Shown one piece after another: positions 35,173 through 42,693 of a stretch of DNA of 64,000 bases (position 1 is its first letter; the number at the start of each line of letters is the position of its first letter). A program made the translations under genes and the position numbers. The notes under the pieces were generated by a model. It searched no databases and was not told where the DNA came from. It saw nothing but the letters and a program-made list of their open reading frames with translations. This DNA comes from Sphingomonas sp. PR090111-T3T-6A (GTDB lineage Bacteria > Pseudomonadota > Alphaproteobacteria > Sphingomonadales > Sphingomonadaceae): NCBI RefSeq assembly GCF_000383095.1, contig NZ_AORL01000009.1, forward strand, positions 124,001 through 188,000. Reading direction: 5' to 3'.

Positions 35173-35592
35173 ATGCCGCTGCACATCACCTTGCGCGACA
35201 AGGAGAAGATGATCCTGAACGGGGCGGTGCTGCGTGCCGTCGGCAGGACGCAGCTCTGCCTAGAGAACAACGCCGCCATCCTGCGCGGTCGCGACGTGAT
35301 GACGCCCGAGGAGGCCGATACGCCGGCCAAGCGGCTCTATTTTGCGTGCATGATGGCCTATATCGACCCCGACGATCTCGATCGCCACCGCGAGACGATC
35401 CTGATGCTGGTCCGCGACCTGCTCGCCGCCTTCCAGTCGATCGAGGCGCGCGCGATCTGCGCCACCTTCGCCGAGAAGGTCGCGACCTCGCAATTCTATC
35501 GCGCGCTGGCCGATTGCCGCTGGCTGATCGCCTATGAGGCCGAGGCGATGGCGCGCACGCCCGCCGCAACGGCCGCGACAAGCCACCCATGA
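35173..35592 (+). CDS. flbT: Flagellar biosynthesis repressor FlbT
   Basis: 139 residues. The N-terminal beta-rich part (MPLHITLRDKEKMILNGAVLR; NNAAILRGRDVMTPEEADTPAKRLYF, in parts) is diagnostic of FlbT, followed by a helical C-terminal half. In Caulobacter, FlbT binds the flagellin mRNA leader and destabilises it until the hook is complete. Here it leads the fliI-fliJ operon and is 13 kb from flagellin and 10 kb from flaF, with which it is usually paired. Confidence 0.95.
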   Translation: MPLHITLRDKEKMILNGAVLRAVGRTQLCLENNAAILRGRDVMTPEEADTPAKRLYFACMMAYIDPDDLDRHRETILMLVRDLLAAFQSIEARAICATFAEKVATSQFYRALADCRWLIAYEAEAMARTPAATAATSHP

Positions 35593-36926
35593 CCACGCTC
35601 GCCTCCGCCGCAGCCGGCCTGCGCGCGCTGACGCCGGACCAGCGCTACGGCCGGGTCGTGGCGGTGCGCGGCGCGCTGATCGAGGCGGAGGGGCTCGCCG
35701 GCGCCGCGCGGATCGGCTCGCGCATCCGCATCGCGGCGCCCGACGGCATGGTGGAGGCGGAAGTGACCGGCCTCGATCGCGGCATCGCGCAGTGCCTGCC
35801 GTTCAGCGATCCGCAGGGCATCGCCTCCGGGGCACGCGCCGATCTGGTCGCCGGCCAGTTCACCTTGCGTCCGTCGGAGGCGTGGCTGGGGCGGACGATC
35901 GACGGGCTCGGCCGGCCGATCGACGGGAAGGGGCCGCTCGGGCTGGGCGCCGATCCGCGCCCGATCAAGGCCTCTCCGCCACCCGCCTCGGTCCGCGCCC
36001 GCGTCGGCGCCAAGGTCGAGACGGGGGTGCGCGCGCTCGACATCTTCGCGCCGCTCTGCCGGGGGCAGCGGCTCGGCCTGTTCGCGGGCTCGGGCGTCGG
36101 CAAGTCTACCCTGCTCTCGATGCTGACGCGCTGGACGCAGTGCGACGTCGCGGTGATCGGGCTGGTCGGCGAGCGCGGGCGCGAGGTGCAGGAGTTCGTC
36201 GAGGACGATCTCGGCCCCGAGGGCCTCGCGCGCAGCACGGTCGTCGTCGCCACTTCGGACGAGCCTGCGCTGATGCGGCGGCAGGCCGCGTGGACGACCC
36301 TCGCCGTCGCCGAGCATTTCCGCGATCAGGGGCTGCATGTCCTCTGCCTGATGGATTCGGTGACACGCTTCGCCATGGCCCAGCGCGAGATCGGGCTGGC
36401 GAGCGGCGAACCGCCGGCCACCAAAGGCTATCCGCCGACCGTCTTCGCAGAGCTGCCCCGCCTGCTCGAACGCGCGGGTCCAGGCCTGCCGGGGCAGGGC
36501 TCGATCACTGGCCTCTTCACCGTATTGGTGGATGGAGACGACCATAACGAACCGATCGCGGATGCCGTGCGCGGCATTCTCGACGGCCATGTCGTCATCA
36601 CCCGCAAGATCGCCGAGCGCGGCCGCTATCCTGCGATCGACGTGCTCAAGTCGATCTCGCGTACCCTCCCCTACGCCCATGACGATGAGCAGAATGCCTT
36701 GCGCAACGAGGCGCGGCGCATCCTCTCCACCTATGGCGACATGGAGGAGATGGTCCGTCTCGGCGCCTATCGTCCCGGCGCCAATGCCGAGGTGGACGAG
36801 GCGATCCGCACCGCGCCGCGCATCGAGGCGCTGTTGCGGCAGGGCAAGGCCGAGCGGGGGCATGCCGCCGACGCCTTCGCATCCCTCGCCGCGCTTCTGG
36901 AGACTGGCGATGAAGACACCCTTTGA
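35589..36926 (+). CDS. fliI: Flagellum-specific export ATPase FliI
   Basis: 445 residues. Walker A is GLFAGSGVGKSTLLSML (~160-176), Walker B is HVLCLMDSVTRFAMAQRE, and GYPPTVFAELPRLLERAG is the family signature. FliI energises substrate delivery to FlhA/FlhB and is regulated by FliH and FliJ. The ATG overlaps the flbT stop. It continues into fliJ with a 17-base overlap. Confidence 0.98.
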   Translation: MTTLASAAAGLRALTPDQRYGRVVAVRGALIEAEGLAGAARIGSRIRIAAPDGMVEAEVTGLDRGIAQCLPFSDPQGIASGARADLVAGQFTLRPSEAWLGRTIDGLGRPIDGKGPLGLGADPRPIKASPPPASVRARVGAKVETGVRALDIFAPLCRGQRLGLFAGSGVGKSTLLSMLTRWTQCDVAVIGLVGERGREVQEFVEDDLGPEGLARSTVVVATSDEPALMRRQAAWTTLAVAEHFRDQGLHVLCLMDSVTRFAMAQREIGLASGEPPATKGYPPTVFAELPRLLERAGPGLPGQGSITGLFTVLVDGDDHNEPIADAVRGILDGHVVITRKIAERGRYPAIDVLKSISRTLPYAHDDEQNALRNEARRILSTYGDMEEMVRLGAYRPGANAEVDEAIRTAPRIEALLRQGKAERGHAADAFASLAALLETGDEDTL

Positions 36927-37329
36927 TGGCGCGATCCGCCTTCAGCGGCGGGAGATCGACGAGATGCGCGTCGCGATCAACGTGCAGGTCGAGCGGTTGG
37001 TCACCATCGAGAATGCGCAGGTGGACGCCGACGCCGTGATGCGCCGCGAGCGCCATGTCGCGGGCGAGGATCTGCTCTTCCCCTCCCATGCCTATATGGC
37101 CCGCATGCATGCCGAGCGGCAGCGGCTGGCCGAGGATCGCGCGGTCATCGACGTTCAACTCACCCAGCTTCGGACGCGCGCCACGGCCGCCTATGGCATG
37201 TCGAAGGCGATCGAGGATGCCGCCCGCAACTATCGCGAAGAGCAGAGACAGGCCGAGGCCACGGCCGAGCAGGCACGGCTCGACGATCAGGCCGCGACGC
37301 GTTTCCTGCGCCTCACGGACCGGCGATGA
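36910..37329 (+). CDS. fliJ: Flagellar export chaperone FliJ
   Basis: 139 residues, almost wholly helical and predicted coiled coil (RRERHVAGEDLLFPSHAYMA; AYGMSKAIEDAARNYREEQ). FliJ is the stalk-like export factor of FliI. The family is poorly conserved in sequence; the assignment relies on length, coiled coil and position directly after fliI. The ATG lies inside the fliI end. Confidence 0.85.
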   Translation: MKTPFDGAIRLQRREIDEMRVAINVQVERLVTIENAQVDADAVMRRERHVAGEDLLFPSHAYMARMHAERQRLAEDRAVIDVQLTQLRTRATAAYGMSKAIEDAARNYREEQRQAEATAEQARLDDQAATRFLRLTDRR

Positions 37330-38333
37330 TCGGGCATATCCGCAGCGGCTCCGCCAGCACGGCGGAGCAGGTGAACCCGCAGGAAAAGGCCGCGCTGATC
37401 TACGCGCAGGCCCGCTCCGAGCTATCGAGCCGGCTGTGGAAGGCCGCGCTGGGGGGCGATGCCGCGTCCTCCCCGGCCGGGCCGGGCCGTTCGGAGAGCC
37501 CGGACATGGGATTGGACGCGCTGGTCGCGCTGCTCGGCGGCGACGGGATGCCGGTGGCCACGCCGCCCATCGCCGCGCCGCCGCCCGGCGTGCCGCTGCC
37601 CGACCCGGACGGACATTCCTCCCATAATGGATCGGGCTCGCAGGGCGGCGATGCGGCGGCCGGAGGGCTCGGCGCCAATGCACCCTATGCGGCGACACTG
37701 AGCGCTGCTGCAGAGCGGACAGGCCTGCCCCCCGCCCTCCTCGCCACGATCGTCCAGGCCGAGGCTGCGACCGGGCCGGACGGACGCTGGCTCACCTTCT
37801 CCCGCAATCCGCGATCGAGCGCGGCCGGGCTCGGCCAGTTCCTGAGCGGCACGTGGATCTCGGAGGCCGAGCGCCCCGGCACCTGGCTCCACCAGATTGC
37901 GGGCGCACAGGGCTGGCTCAACGGCCATGGCCGCGTGGCGTCCGATGCGCGCTCGGCGCTGCTCCAGCTCCGCTATGACGGCGACACCGCGATCCAGGCC
38001 ATCGCGGATTATGCGCGCTCCAACCTCGATCAGCTCCGTGCCGCCGGCGTGGCGGTGGGCAGCAGCGTCGAGAACCTCGCGCAGAGCGCCTATGTCGGCC
38101 ACCATCTCGGCCTGGGCGACGCCATCCGTTTCCTGAAAGGGGAGCTGAGCCCCGACCGCGCGCGCAAGCTGCTGAAGGCGCAGATCGGGAGCCACGCCGC
38201 CGAAGAGCGAATCGCCGAGGCGGGAGACGCCACCCGTGCGCATCGCGCATGGCTGCTCGGCTATGTCGCGCACGCGGTCCGGCCGCAGCGTTTCGCCGCC
38301 CTCGGGACGGAGAAGGTGCCGCGCAACGCATAA
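37326..38333 (+). CDS. Flagellar-locus lytic transglycosylase-like protein
   Basis: 335 residues, ATGA overlap with fliJ. Residues ~20-120 are a low-complexity Gly/Pro region. From ~122 a lysozyme-like fold appears: ERTGLPPALLATIVQAEAAT holds the candidate catalytic glutamate, and SSAAGLGQFLSGTWISEA is the GLGQF/GLMQ motif of the SLT class. The last ~100 residues (ENLAQSAYVGHHLGLGDAIRF) fit the end of that fold. No classical signal peptide is visible, so it may leave through the flagellar export gate, as FlgJ or SltF-type muramidases do. The likely job is opening peptidoglycan for the rod. Confidence 0.75.
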   Translation: MIGHIRSGSASTAEQVNPQEKAALIYAQARSELSSRLWKAALGGDAASSPAGPGRSESPDMGLDALVALLGGDGMPVATPPIAAPPPGVPLPDPDGHSSHNGSGSQGGDAAAGGLGANAPYAATLSAAAERTGLPPALLATIVQAEAATGPDGRWLTFSRNPRSSAAGLGQFLSGTWISEAERPGTWLHQIAGAQGWLNGHGRVASDARSALLQLRYDGDTAIQAIADYARSNLDQLRAAGVAVGSSVENLAQSAYVGHHLGLGDAIRFLKGELSPDRARKLLKAQIGSHAAEERIAEAGDATRAHRAWLLGYVAHAVRPQRFAALGTEKVPRNA

Positions 38334-38382
38334 TTATGGGATTTGTTTCATAAATCCATTATGGAATTAACTTCTCATTAAC

Positions 38383-38391
38383 TCCTAGAAA
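38383..38391 (+). promoter_or_regulatory. Possible flagellar promoter element, sigma-factor gene
   Basis: TCCTAGAAA, two mismatches, 59 bases before the sigma ATG, in an AT-rich stretch (38334-38395) that stands out from its GC-rich surroundings. If real it would imply autoregulation. Confidence 0.3.
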
Positions 38392-38449
38392 GTAGCCCGA
38401 GTGACGTGGGGAGGGCGGCGATCATCCGCCCCCGAACGGAGGGCACGTC

Positions 38450-39511
38450 ATGTCGAAGACCACCATCGCTCTGGAATCGGCGGTCGCCGTCGTCATCGCC
38501 AACATGCCGAAGGACGAGGAAGGACGGGGCACGCCCCGCCAGCGCCATGAGGTCGACAAGGCCTTCGCCCGGATCATGAAGCTGATCGCCCCGCGCGTCC
38601 GCCACTTCATCCGCCAATATGGGCTGGCAGGCCATTGGGAGGATGCCGAACAGGTCTGCGCCATCGCCGTCCATCGCGCGATCCAGGCCTATGATCCGGC
38701 CAAGGCGCAGTTCACCACCTTCGTGAACTGGCAGATCCGCGGCGAGCTTCAGAGCCTCCGCTTCCGCCTGATGACCGACCAGCGCCCCTCCGCGCAGAAG
38801 GTGGACGCCACCACCGTGTCGATCAACTCGGTCGCCAACGGGCCGGAGGGCGACCAGACCACGCTGGAAGGCCTGATCCAGGACGAGAATGCCCATATCC
38901 TCGCCGAGACCGGCGCGTCGGACTATCTCGCCACCTCCGCGCTCCACGCGCTGATCGACAGCTATATCGAGCATCTGCGCGCTGCCGCGATCGAGCAGCT
39001 CAAGCGCCGCCCCCGCCCGAAGCGCCGCCCGGCGCAGGCCGACGGCACGCCCGCCAGCTATCTGCGCTCCTCGACTCACGGCATCGAGCCCGAGGAGCTG
39101 GAATCGCTCGAGCAGCGCCTTCAGCGCGACCGCGAGATCATCCACGGGCGCCTGCTGGATATCGATGGCAGCGAATCCTTCGAAGCCAACGGCATCTCCA
39201 AGGAGCGCGCGCGGCAGATCGCCAAGCGGGCGATCAAGACGATCGGCGAGATCGCCGGTTCGCACGAGAAATACAGGGTTATGGCGGATTACCGGAAGGT
39301 GGGCGTGCTGCGCAGCCGCGCCCGCTCGATCAAGCTGGAAAGCGGCGGCGCCCCCGCCAGCCCGGCGCCGCTCACCGTGGTGCTTCCCGACACGGTCCGG
39401 CCGTGCGCCGAATGGCCGCTCATCGCGGAAGAGGATTTCGACCGTGCCGTGATCGAGGCGGCCGAAGCGACCGGTGCCGTGATGCAGGCCGGCTCGCAGC
39501 TCCGCCACTGA
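38450..39511 (+). CDS. Alternative sigma-70-family RNA polymerase sigma factor
   Basis: 353 residues. Region 2 lies at ~36-112: AFARIMKLIAPRVRHFI, then DAEQVCAIAVHRAIQAYDPA and FTTFVNWQIRGELQSLRF, the 2.1-2.4 pattern. A linker with VSINSVANGPEGDQTTLEGL and IQDE follows, like region 3 of RpoH. Region 4 (~215-262) has LEQRLQRDREIIHGRLLDI and the helix-turn-helix GISKERARQIAKRAIKTI. About 85 residues of basic, Ala/Pro-rich tail follow. There is no FliA-type overall match and no region 1.1. It is alone between the fliI unit and the paralogous small gene, in the middle of the locus, and is the best candidate for reading the shared TCCTATAAT elements. Confidence 0.85.
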   Translation: MSKTTIALESAVAVVIANMPKDEEGRGTPRQRHEVDKAFARIMKLIAPRVRHFIRQYGLAGHWEDAEQVCAIAVHRAIQAYDPAKAQFTTFVNWQIRGELQSLRFRLMTDQRPSAQKVDATTVSINSVANGPEGDQTTLEGLIQDENAHILAETGASDYLATSALHALIDSYIEHLRAAAIEQLKRRPRPKRRPAQADGTPASYLRSSTHGIEPEELESLEQRLQRDREIIHGRLLDIDGSESFEANGISKERARQIAKRAIKTIGEIAGSHEKYRVMADYRKVGVLRSRARSIKLESGGAPASPAPLTVVLPDTVRPCAEWPLIAEEDFDRAVIEAAEATGAVMQAGSQLRH

Positions 39512-39539
39512 CGCCGCAGGAGCGCTCCCCATTTCACAT

Positions 39540-39548
39540 TCCTATAAA
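39540..39548 (+). promoter_or_regulatory. Flagellar promoter element, small gene 39576
   Basis: TCCTATAAA, one mismatch, 28 bases before the ATG at 39576. Confidence 0.5.
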
Positions 39549-39575
39549 CCGTTCCTGCATTTCTCGGAGCAGCCC

Positions 39576-39920
39576 ATGCAGACGAGCCTCCGGCAGCGCA
39601 TGGTCGAGCGCGTGGCGCCCCCGCCACGGCATCGCGCCGGCGCCGCCATCCCGATCTACCAGATCGCGCTCCAGTTCGACGTCCGCTCCACGCTGCAACT
39701 GTGGCATGCCGCCGCGCAGCGCTTGCGGGAATCCGGGCTTTCGACGCCCGATATCGAGACGACGATCGGCCTCGCTTCCGATCCGTCCATCGCCGATTGC
39801 CTGGCGACGCTCATCCTGCCGCGCCATGCGCCGGGCTGTGACTTGATCGATGTGCGCATCGGGCAGAGCAGCATCGACGATCTGTTCGCGTCCCCCCTGC
39901 CGAACGCTTCCGAACATTGA
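39576..39920 (+). CDS. Small protein paralogous to 17315-17650, beside the sigma gene
   Basis: 114 residues, no known domain, signal or membrane helix. It shares the core LWHAAAQRLRESGLSTPDIE...TTIGLASDPSIADCLATLIL with the protein at 17315 (about half the positions identical over ~50 residues by eye). A basic N-terminal ~20 residues is unique to this copy. It starts 64 bases after the sigma gene with its own promoter element. The pairing suggests a regulator of the sigma factor or a late flagellar factor. There is no sequence evidence for an anti-sigma fold. Confidence 0.7.
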   Translation: MQTSLRQRMVERVAPPPRHRAGAAIPIYQIALQFDVRSTLQLWHAAAQRLRESGLSTPDIETTIGLASDPSIADCLATLILPRHAPGCDLIDVRIGQSSIDDLFASPLPNASEH

Positions 39921-39924
39921 GAAT

Positions 39925-39952
39925 ATCCCCGGCGGCGGTGGCCGCCGGGGAT
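39925..39952. terminator. Bidirectional terminator-like hairpin
   Basis: Perfect 12-bp stem ATCCCCGGCGGC / GCCGCCGGGGAT with a GGTG loop, between the convergent small gene and the chemoreceptor. No T-run follows on either strand. Confidence 0.6.
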
Positions 39953-39963
39953 CGGGACGATGG

Positions 39964-41856
39964 TCAGAAATCCGACCAGTCGTCGTTGCCGGCATCCGGG
40001 CCGACCGAACGCCCGCCCGCCTGGGCCACCGCCGGCAGCGCCTTCACCGGCGAGACATAGGCTCGCGGAGCGGTTTCGGGGCGCGGCTTGGCCGCCGGCT
40101 TCTCCGCCTTCCGCGCCACCGGAGCGGACGAGTTGCGGACCTTGAACAGCGCCGCCTGCTCGGCCAGCGAGTTCACCTCGCGCGAGAGGTTGCGCGCGGC
40201 GGCGGAGGTCTCCTCCACCATCGCGGCATTCTGCTGGGTCGCCTGGTCCATCGAGCCGACCGCGGCGCTGATCTGCGTGATCGCGGCGGACTGCGCCTGA
40301 TTGTCGGTGGCCATCGTGCCGAGCAGCGAATGGACTTCGGACACGTCGCCCGAGATATCCGCCAGCGCCCCGTCGACACGTTCCACGGCGCTCACCGCCG
40401 TGACGATGTCGGTCTGCGTCACGGTGAGCTGGTCGCGCGCGCGCTTGGCCTCTTCCTCGGCGCGCATCGCAAGCGAGCTGACCAGATCGGCCACCACCGC
40501 GAAGCCGCGGCCCGCATCACCGGCACGGCCGGCCTCGACCGCGGCGTTCATCGCGAGCACGCGGGTCTGGAAGGCAATCTTGTCGAGGCCTTCGATGACG
40601 GAGTCGATGCCGGTCGCGCTGGCGCGGACGCGCTCCATCGCCTGCACCGCTTCATCGGCGATCGAACGGCCGCCGCCGACGGTGGCGATCGCCTGATCGG
40701 CGCGCTCGACGGTGCGCGCGGCCGCCTTGGCCGTCGCCTTCAGGCGATCGTCGATCTGTGCAAGCGCGGCGGAGGTTTCCTCCAGGCTGGCGGCGTTGCT
40801 CTCGGTGCGGCGGGCGAGGTCTTCGGCCGCCTGGGCGATCTCGTCCGAGCCGGTGCGGATGCCCGCCGCCGTATCGGAGACCGAGCCGATCATCTCGCGC
40901 AGCTTCACGATGGCTTCGTTGAAGTCCGTCCGCAGCGAGCCGACCGACGCCGGGAAATCGCTCGACAGCTCGACGGTGAGGTCGCCGCTGGAAAGCGAGG
41001 CGAGGCCGCTGCCGAGCTTGGAGGTGACGAGTGCCTTCTCCTTCGAGACCGCCTCTTCCGCCTCCTGCTTGGCGACGGCCATCAGGCGGAACTGATCGAC
41101 CGCCTTGGCGATCTCGCCCAGTTCGTCGGCGCGGTCGGAATGAGGCACGTCGACGAGGGCACCCTCCGCCAGCTCCACCGTCGCGTTGGTGAGTTCGCCG
41201 AGCGGCTCCACGAAGGTGTCGTTGAGCAGCTTCCAGATGAAGGCGAGGAAACCGATCGAGGCGAGGATCAGCGCCAGCATGACATAATGCATCAGGCTGG
41301 CGAAGCTGCTGGCCTTGGCGTGGGCGGCGTTGGAGCCGTCGATAGCCTTCTGGAGCAAGTCGCTGCCGTCGTCGAGCACGGTATGGGACGCGCGCTTGCC
41401 GTCGCTCTTGAGCAGATCGAGCGTAGCCGCGGGATTGCCCATCCGGCTGAGCGCGAGGGTGCGGGCGTTCACCTCCTCCAGCTTCTCGATGTCCGACTTG
41501 AGCTTCGCGATATCGCCCGAAAGGTCCGGGTTCGCGATGCCGGAGAGCGTTTGCAGCTCCTTCACCATGTTGGCGTGATTGCCGGCGACCCGCTCTTCCA
41601 TCTCGGCGGTTTCGGCGGGATTGCGCGCATTCAGATGGGCGAACATCAGGATGCGATATTCACGGACATAGCCGACGATCCGCGCGAGCGAGGCGGTGGT
41701 GGGCACGTCGCGCTCGGCATTGTCGCGGCTCGCCGCGTCGATCACCCGATTGGAAACGACGGCCGTCAGCCCGAGCCCGGCCATGACCATCGCGATCAGC
41801 GCGAAGGCGAAGAACATCTTTCGTGTTAATCGCCAGTTGTTGAGGGCATCCAGCAT
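39964..41856 (-). CDS. Methyl-accepting chemotaxis protein
   Basis: 630 residues. TM1 is ~12-35 and a four-helix-bundle-like periplasmic domain spans ~36-185. TM2 ([20 protein letters not shown]) leads to a HAMP ([18 protein letters not shown]) and a second HAMP-like segment ([18 protein letters not shown]). The signalling hairpin tip is [20 protein letters not shown]. The Pro/Ala tail ends in DWSDF, a x-W-x-x-F pentapeptide that tethers CheR/CheB in other receptors. AAGGATC precedes the ATG. Ligand unknown. Confidence 0.95.
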   Translation of the reverse strand: MLDALNNWRLTRKMFFAFALIAMVMAGLGLTAVVSNRVIDAASRDNAERDVPTTASLARIVGYVREYRILMFAHLNARNPAETAEMEERVAGNHANMVKELQTLSGIANPDLSGDIAKLKSDIEKLEEVNARTLALSRMGNPAATLDLLKSDGKRASHTVLDDGSDLLQKAIDGSNAAHAKASSFASLMHYVMLALILASIGFLAFIWKLLNDTFVEPLGELTNATVELAEGALVDVPHSDRADELGEIAKAVDQFRLMAVAKQEAEEAVSKEKALVTSKLGSGLASLSSGDLTVELSSDFPASVGSLRTDFNEAIVKLREMIGSVSDTAAGIRTGSDEIAQAAEDLARRTESNAASLEETSAALAQIDDRLKATAKAAARTVERADQAIATVGGGRSIADEAVQAMERVRASATGIDSVIEGLDKIAFQTRVLAMNAAVEAGRAGDAGRGFAVVADLVSSLAMRAEEEAKRARDQLTVTQTDIVTAVSAVERVDGALADISGDVSEVHSLLGTMATDNQAQSAAITQISAAVGSMDQATQQNAAMVEETSAAARNLSREVNSLAEQAALFKVRNSSAPVARKAEKPAAKPRPETAPRAYVSPVKALPAVAQAGGRSVGPDAGNDDWSDF

Positions 41857-41961
41857 CTTTGATCCTTTGCTTCTGATGAAGGGGCCGTACGGTGCGCCCG
41901 GACACGATCCTGCTTGGCGAGGTCGCGACAGCTCCGCGCGGGAAGCTCGTAGCCTTCATGA

Positions 41962-41970
41962 ATTATAGGA
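41962..41970 (-). promoter_or_regulatory. Flagellar promoter element, chemoreceptor
   Basis: Perfect minus-strand TCCTATAAT, 106 bases before the receptor ATG. It shows the element also serves chemotaxis genes. Confidence 0.65.
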
Positions 41971-42075
41971 CGAGGAGAGGATGCCGACGGCGCGCAGCCG
42001 CACGAAGAGGCCGCCGCGAAGGACTATTTCAGGGCATCGCGGCGGCATTTGCCCCGCGACGGGCCCCGGCAGGGG

Positions 42076-42693
42076 TTATTTCAGGTCCATGCCGGCGGCA
42101 AAGGTGATCCTGAGCACTTCGGAAAGGCTCCGCACGCCCAGCTTCTCCATCAGATTGGCACGATAGATCTCCACCGTGCGGGGGCTGATCTCGAGCTGAT
42201 GGGCGATCAGCTTGTTGGGCAGCCCCTCGATCAGGCCGTGGAGCACATCGAGTTCGCGCCCGGACAGCAAATCCAGCTTGGCGCGAGCCGTCTCGCGGCT
42301 CATCCGCTGCTGGCGCTCATGCTGGAGCTGGAAGAAGGCGCTGTTGACCGCGGTGATCAGCATCCGGTGGTCGCACGGTTTTTCGAGGAAGTTCACCGCA
42401 CCGAACTGCATCGCCTGCACCACCGCGGGGATATCGCCCTGGCCTGTGAGCATGATCACCGCGAAACGCGCGGATTCGTGGGAAACGGTCTGGAGCACCT
42501 CCATGCCTTGCCGGCCCGGCATCAGCAGATCGAGCAGCAGACACCCCGGCTCCAGATCGTGCATCGCCTCCAGAAAGCGATCGCCCGAGGAGAACTCCCG
42601 GATCTCCAGTCCGGGCTGGGTGGACATCAGCCCACGAAGCGACGCCCGCACGACATCGTCGTCGTCGACGATATAGAGATGGCGCACGCTCAT
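42076..42693 (-). CDS. FixJ-like response regulator (receiver + LuxR HTH)
   Basis: 205 residues. Receiver: acidic pocket VDDDD (~9-13), phospho-aspartate in CLLLDLLMPG (~54), Thr in VIMLTGQGD, Lys in FLEKPCD. LuxR-type HTH: LSGRELDVLHGLIEGLPNKLIAHQL and ISPRTVEIYRANLMEKLGV (in parts). This is the FixJ/TodT/DctR subfamily. GGAGG precedes the ATG, and the start overlaps the histidine-kinase stop, so it is the kinase's cognate partner. As it lies in the flagellar locus, its targets may be motility genes. Confidence 0.92.
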   Translation of the reverse strand: MSVRHLYIVDDDDVVRASLRGLMSTQPGLEIREFSSGDRFLEAMHDLEPGCLLLDLLMPGRQGMEVLQTVSHESARFAVIMLTGQGDIPAVVQAMQFGAVNFLEKPCDHRMLITAVNSAFFQLQHERQQRMSRETARAKLDLLSGRELDVLHGLIEGLPNKLIAHQLEISPRTVEIYRANLMEKLGVRSLSEVLRITFAAGMDLK

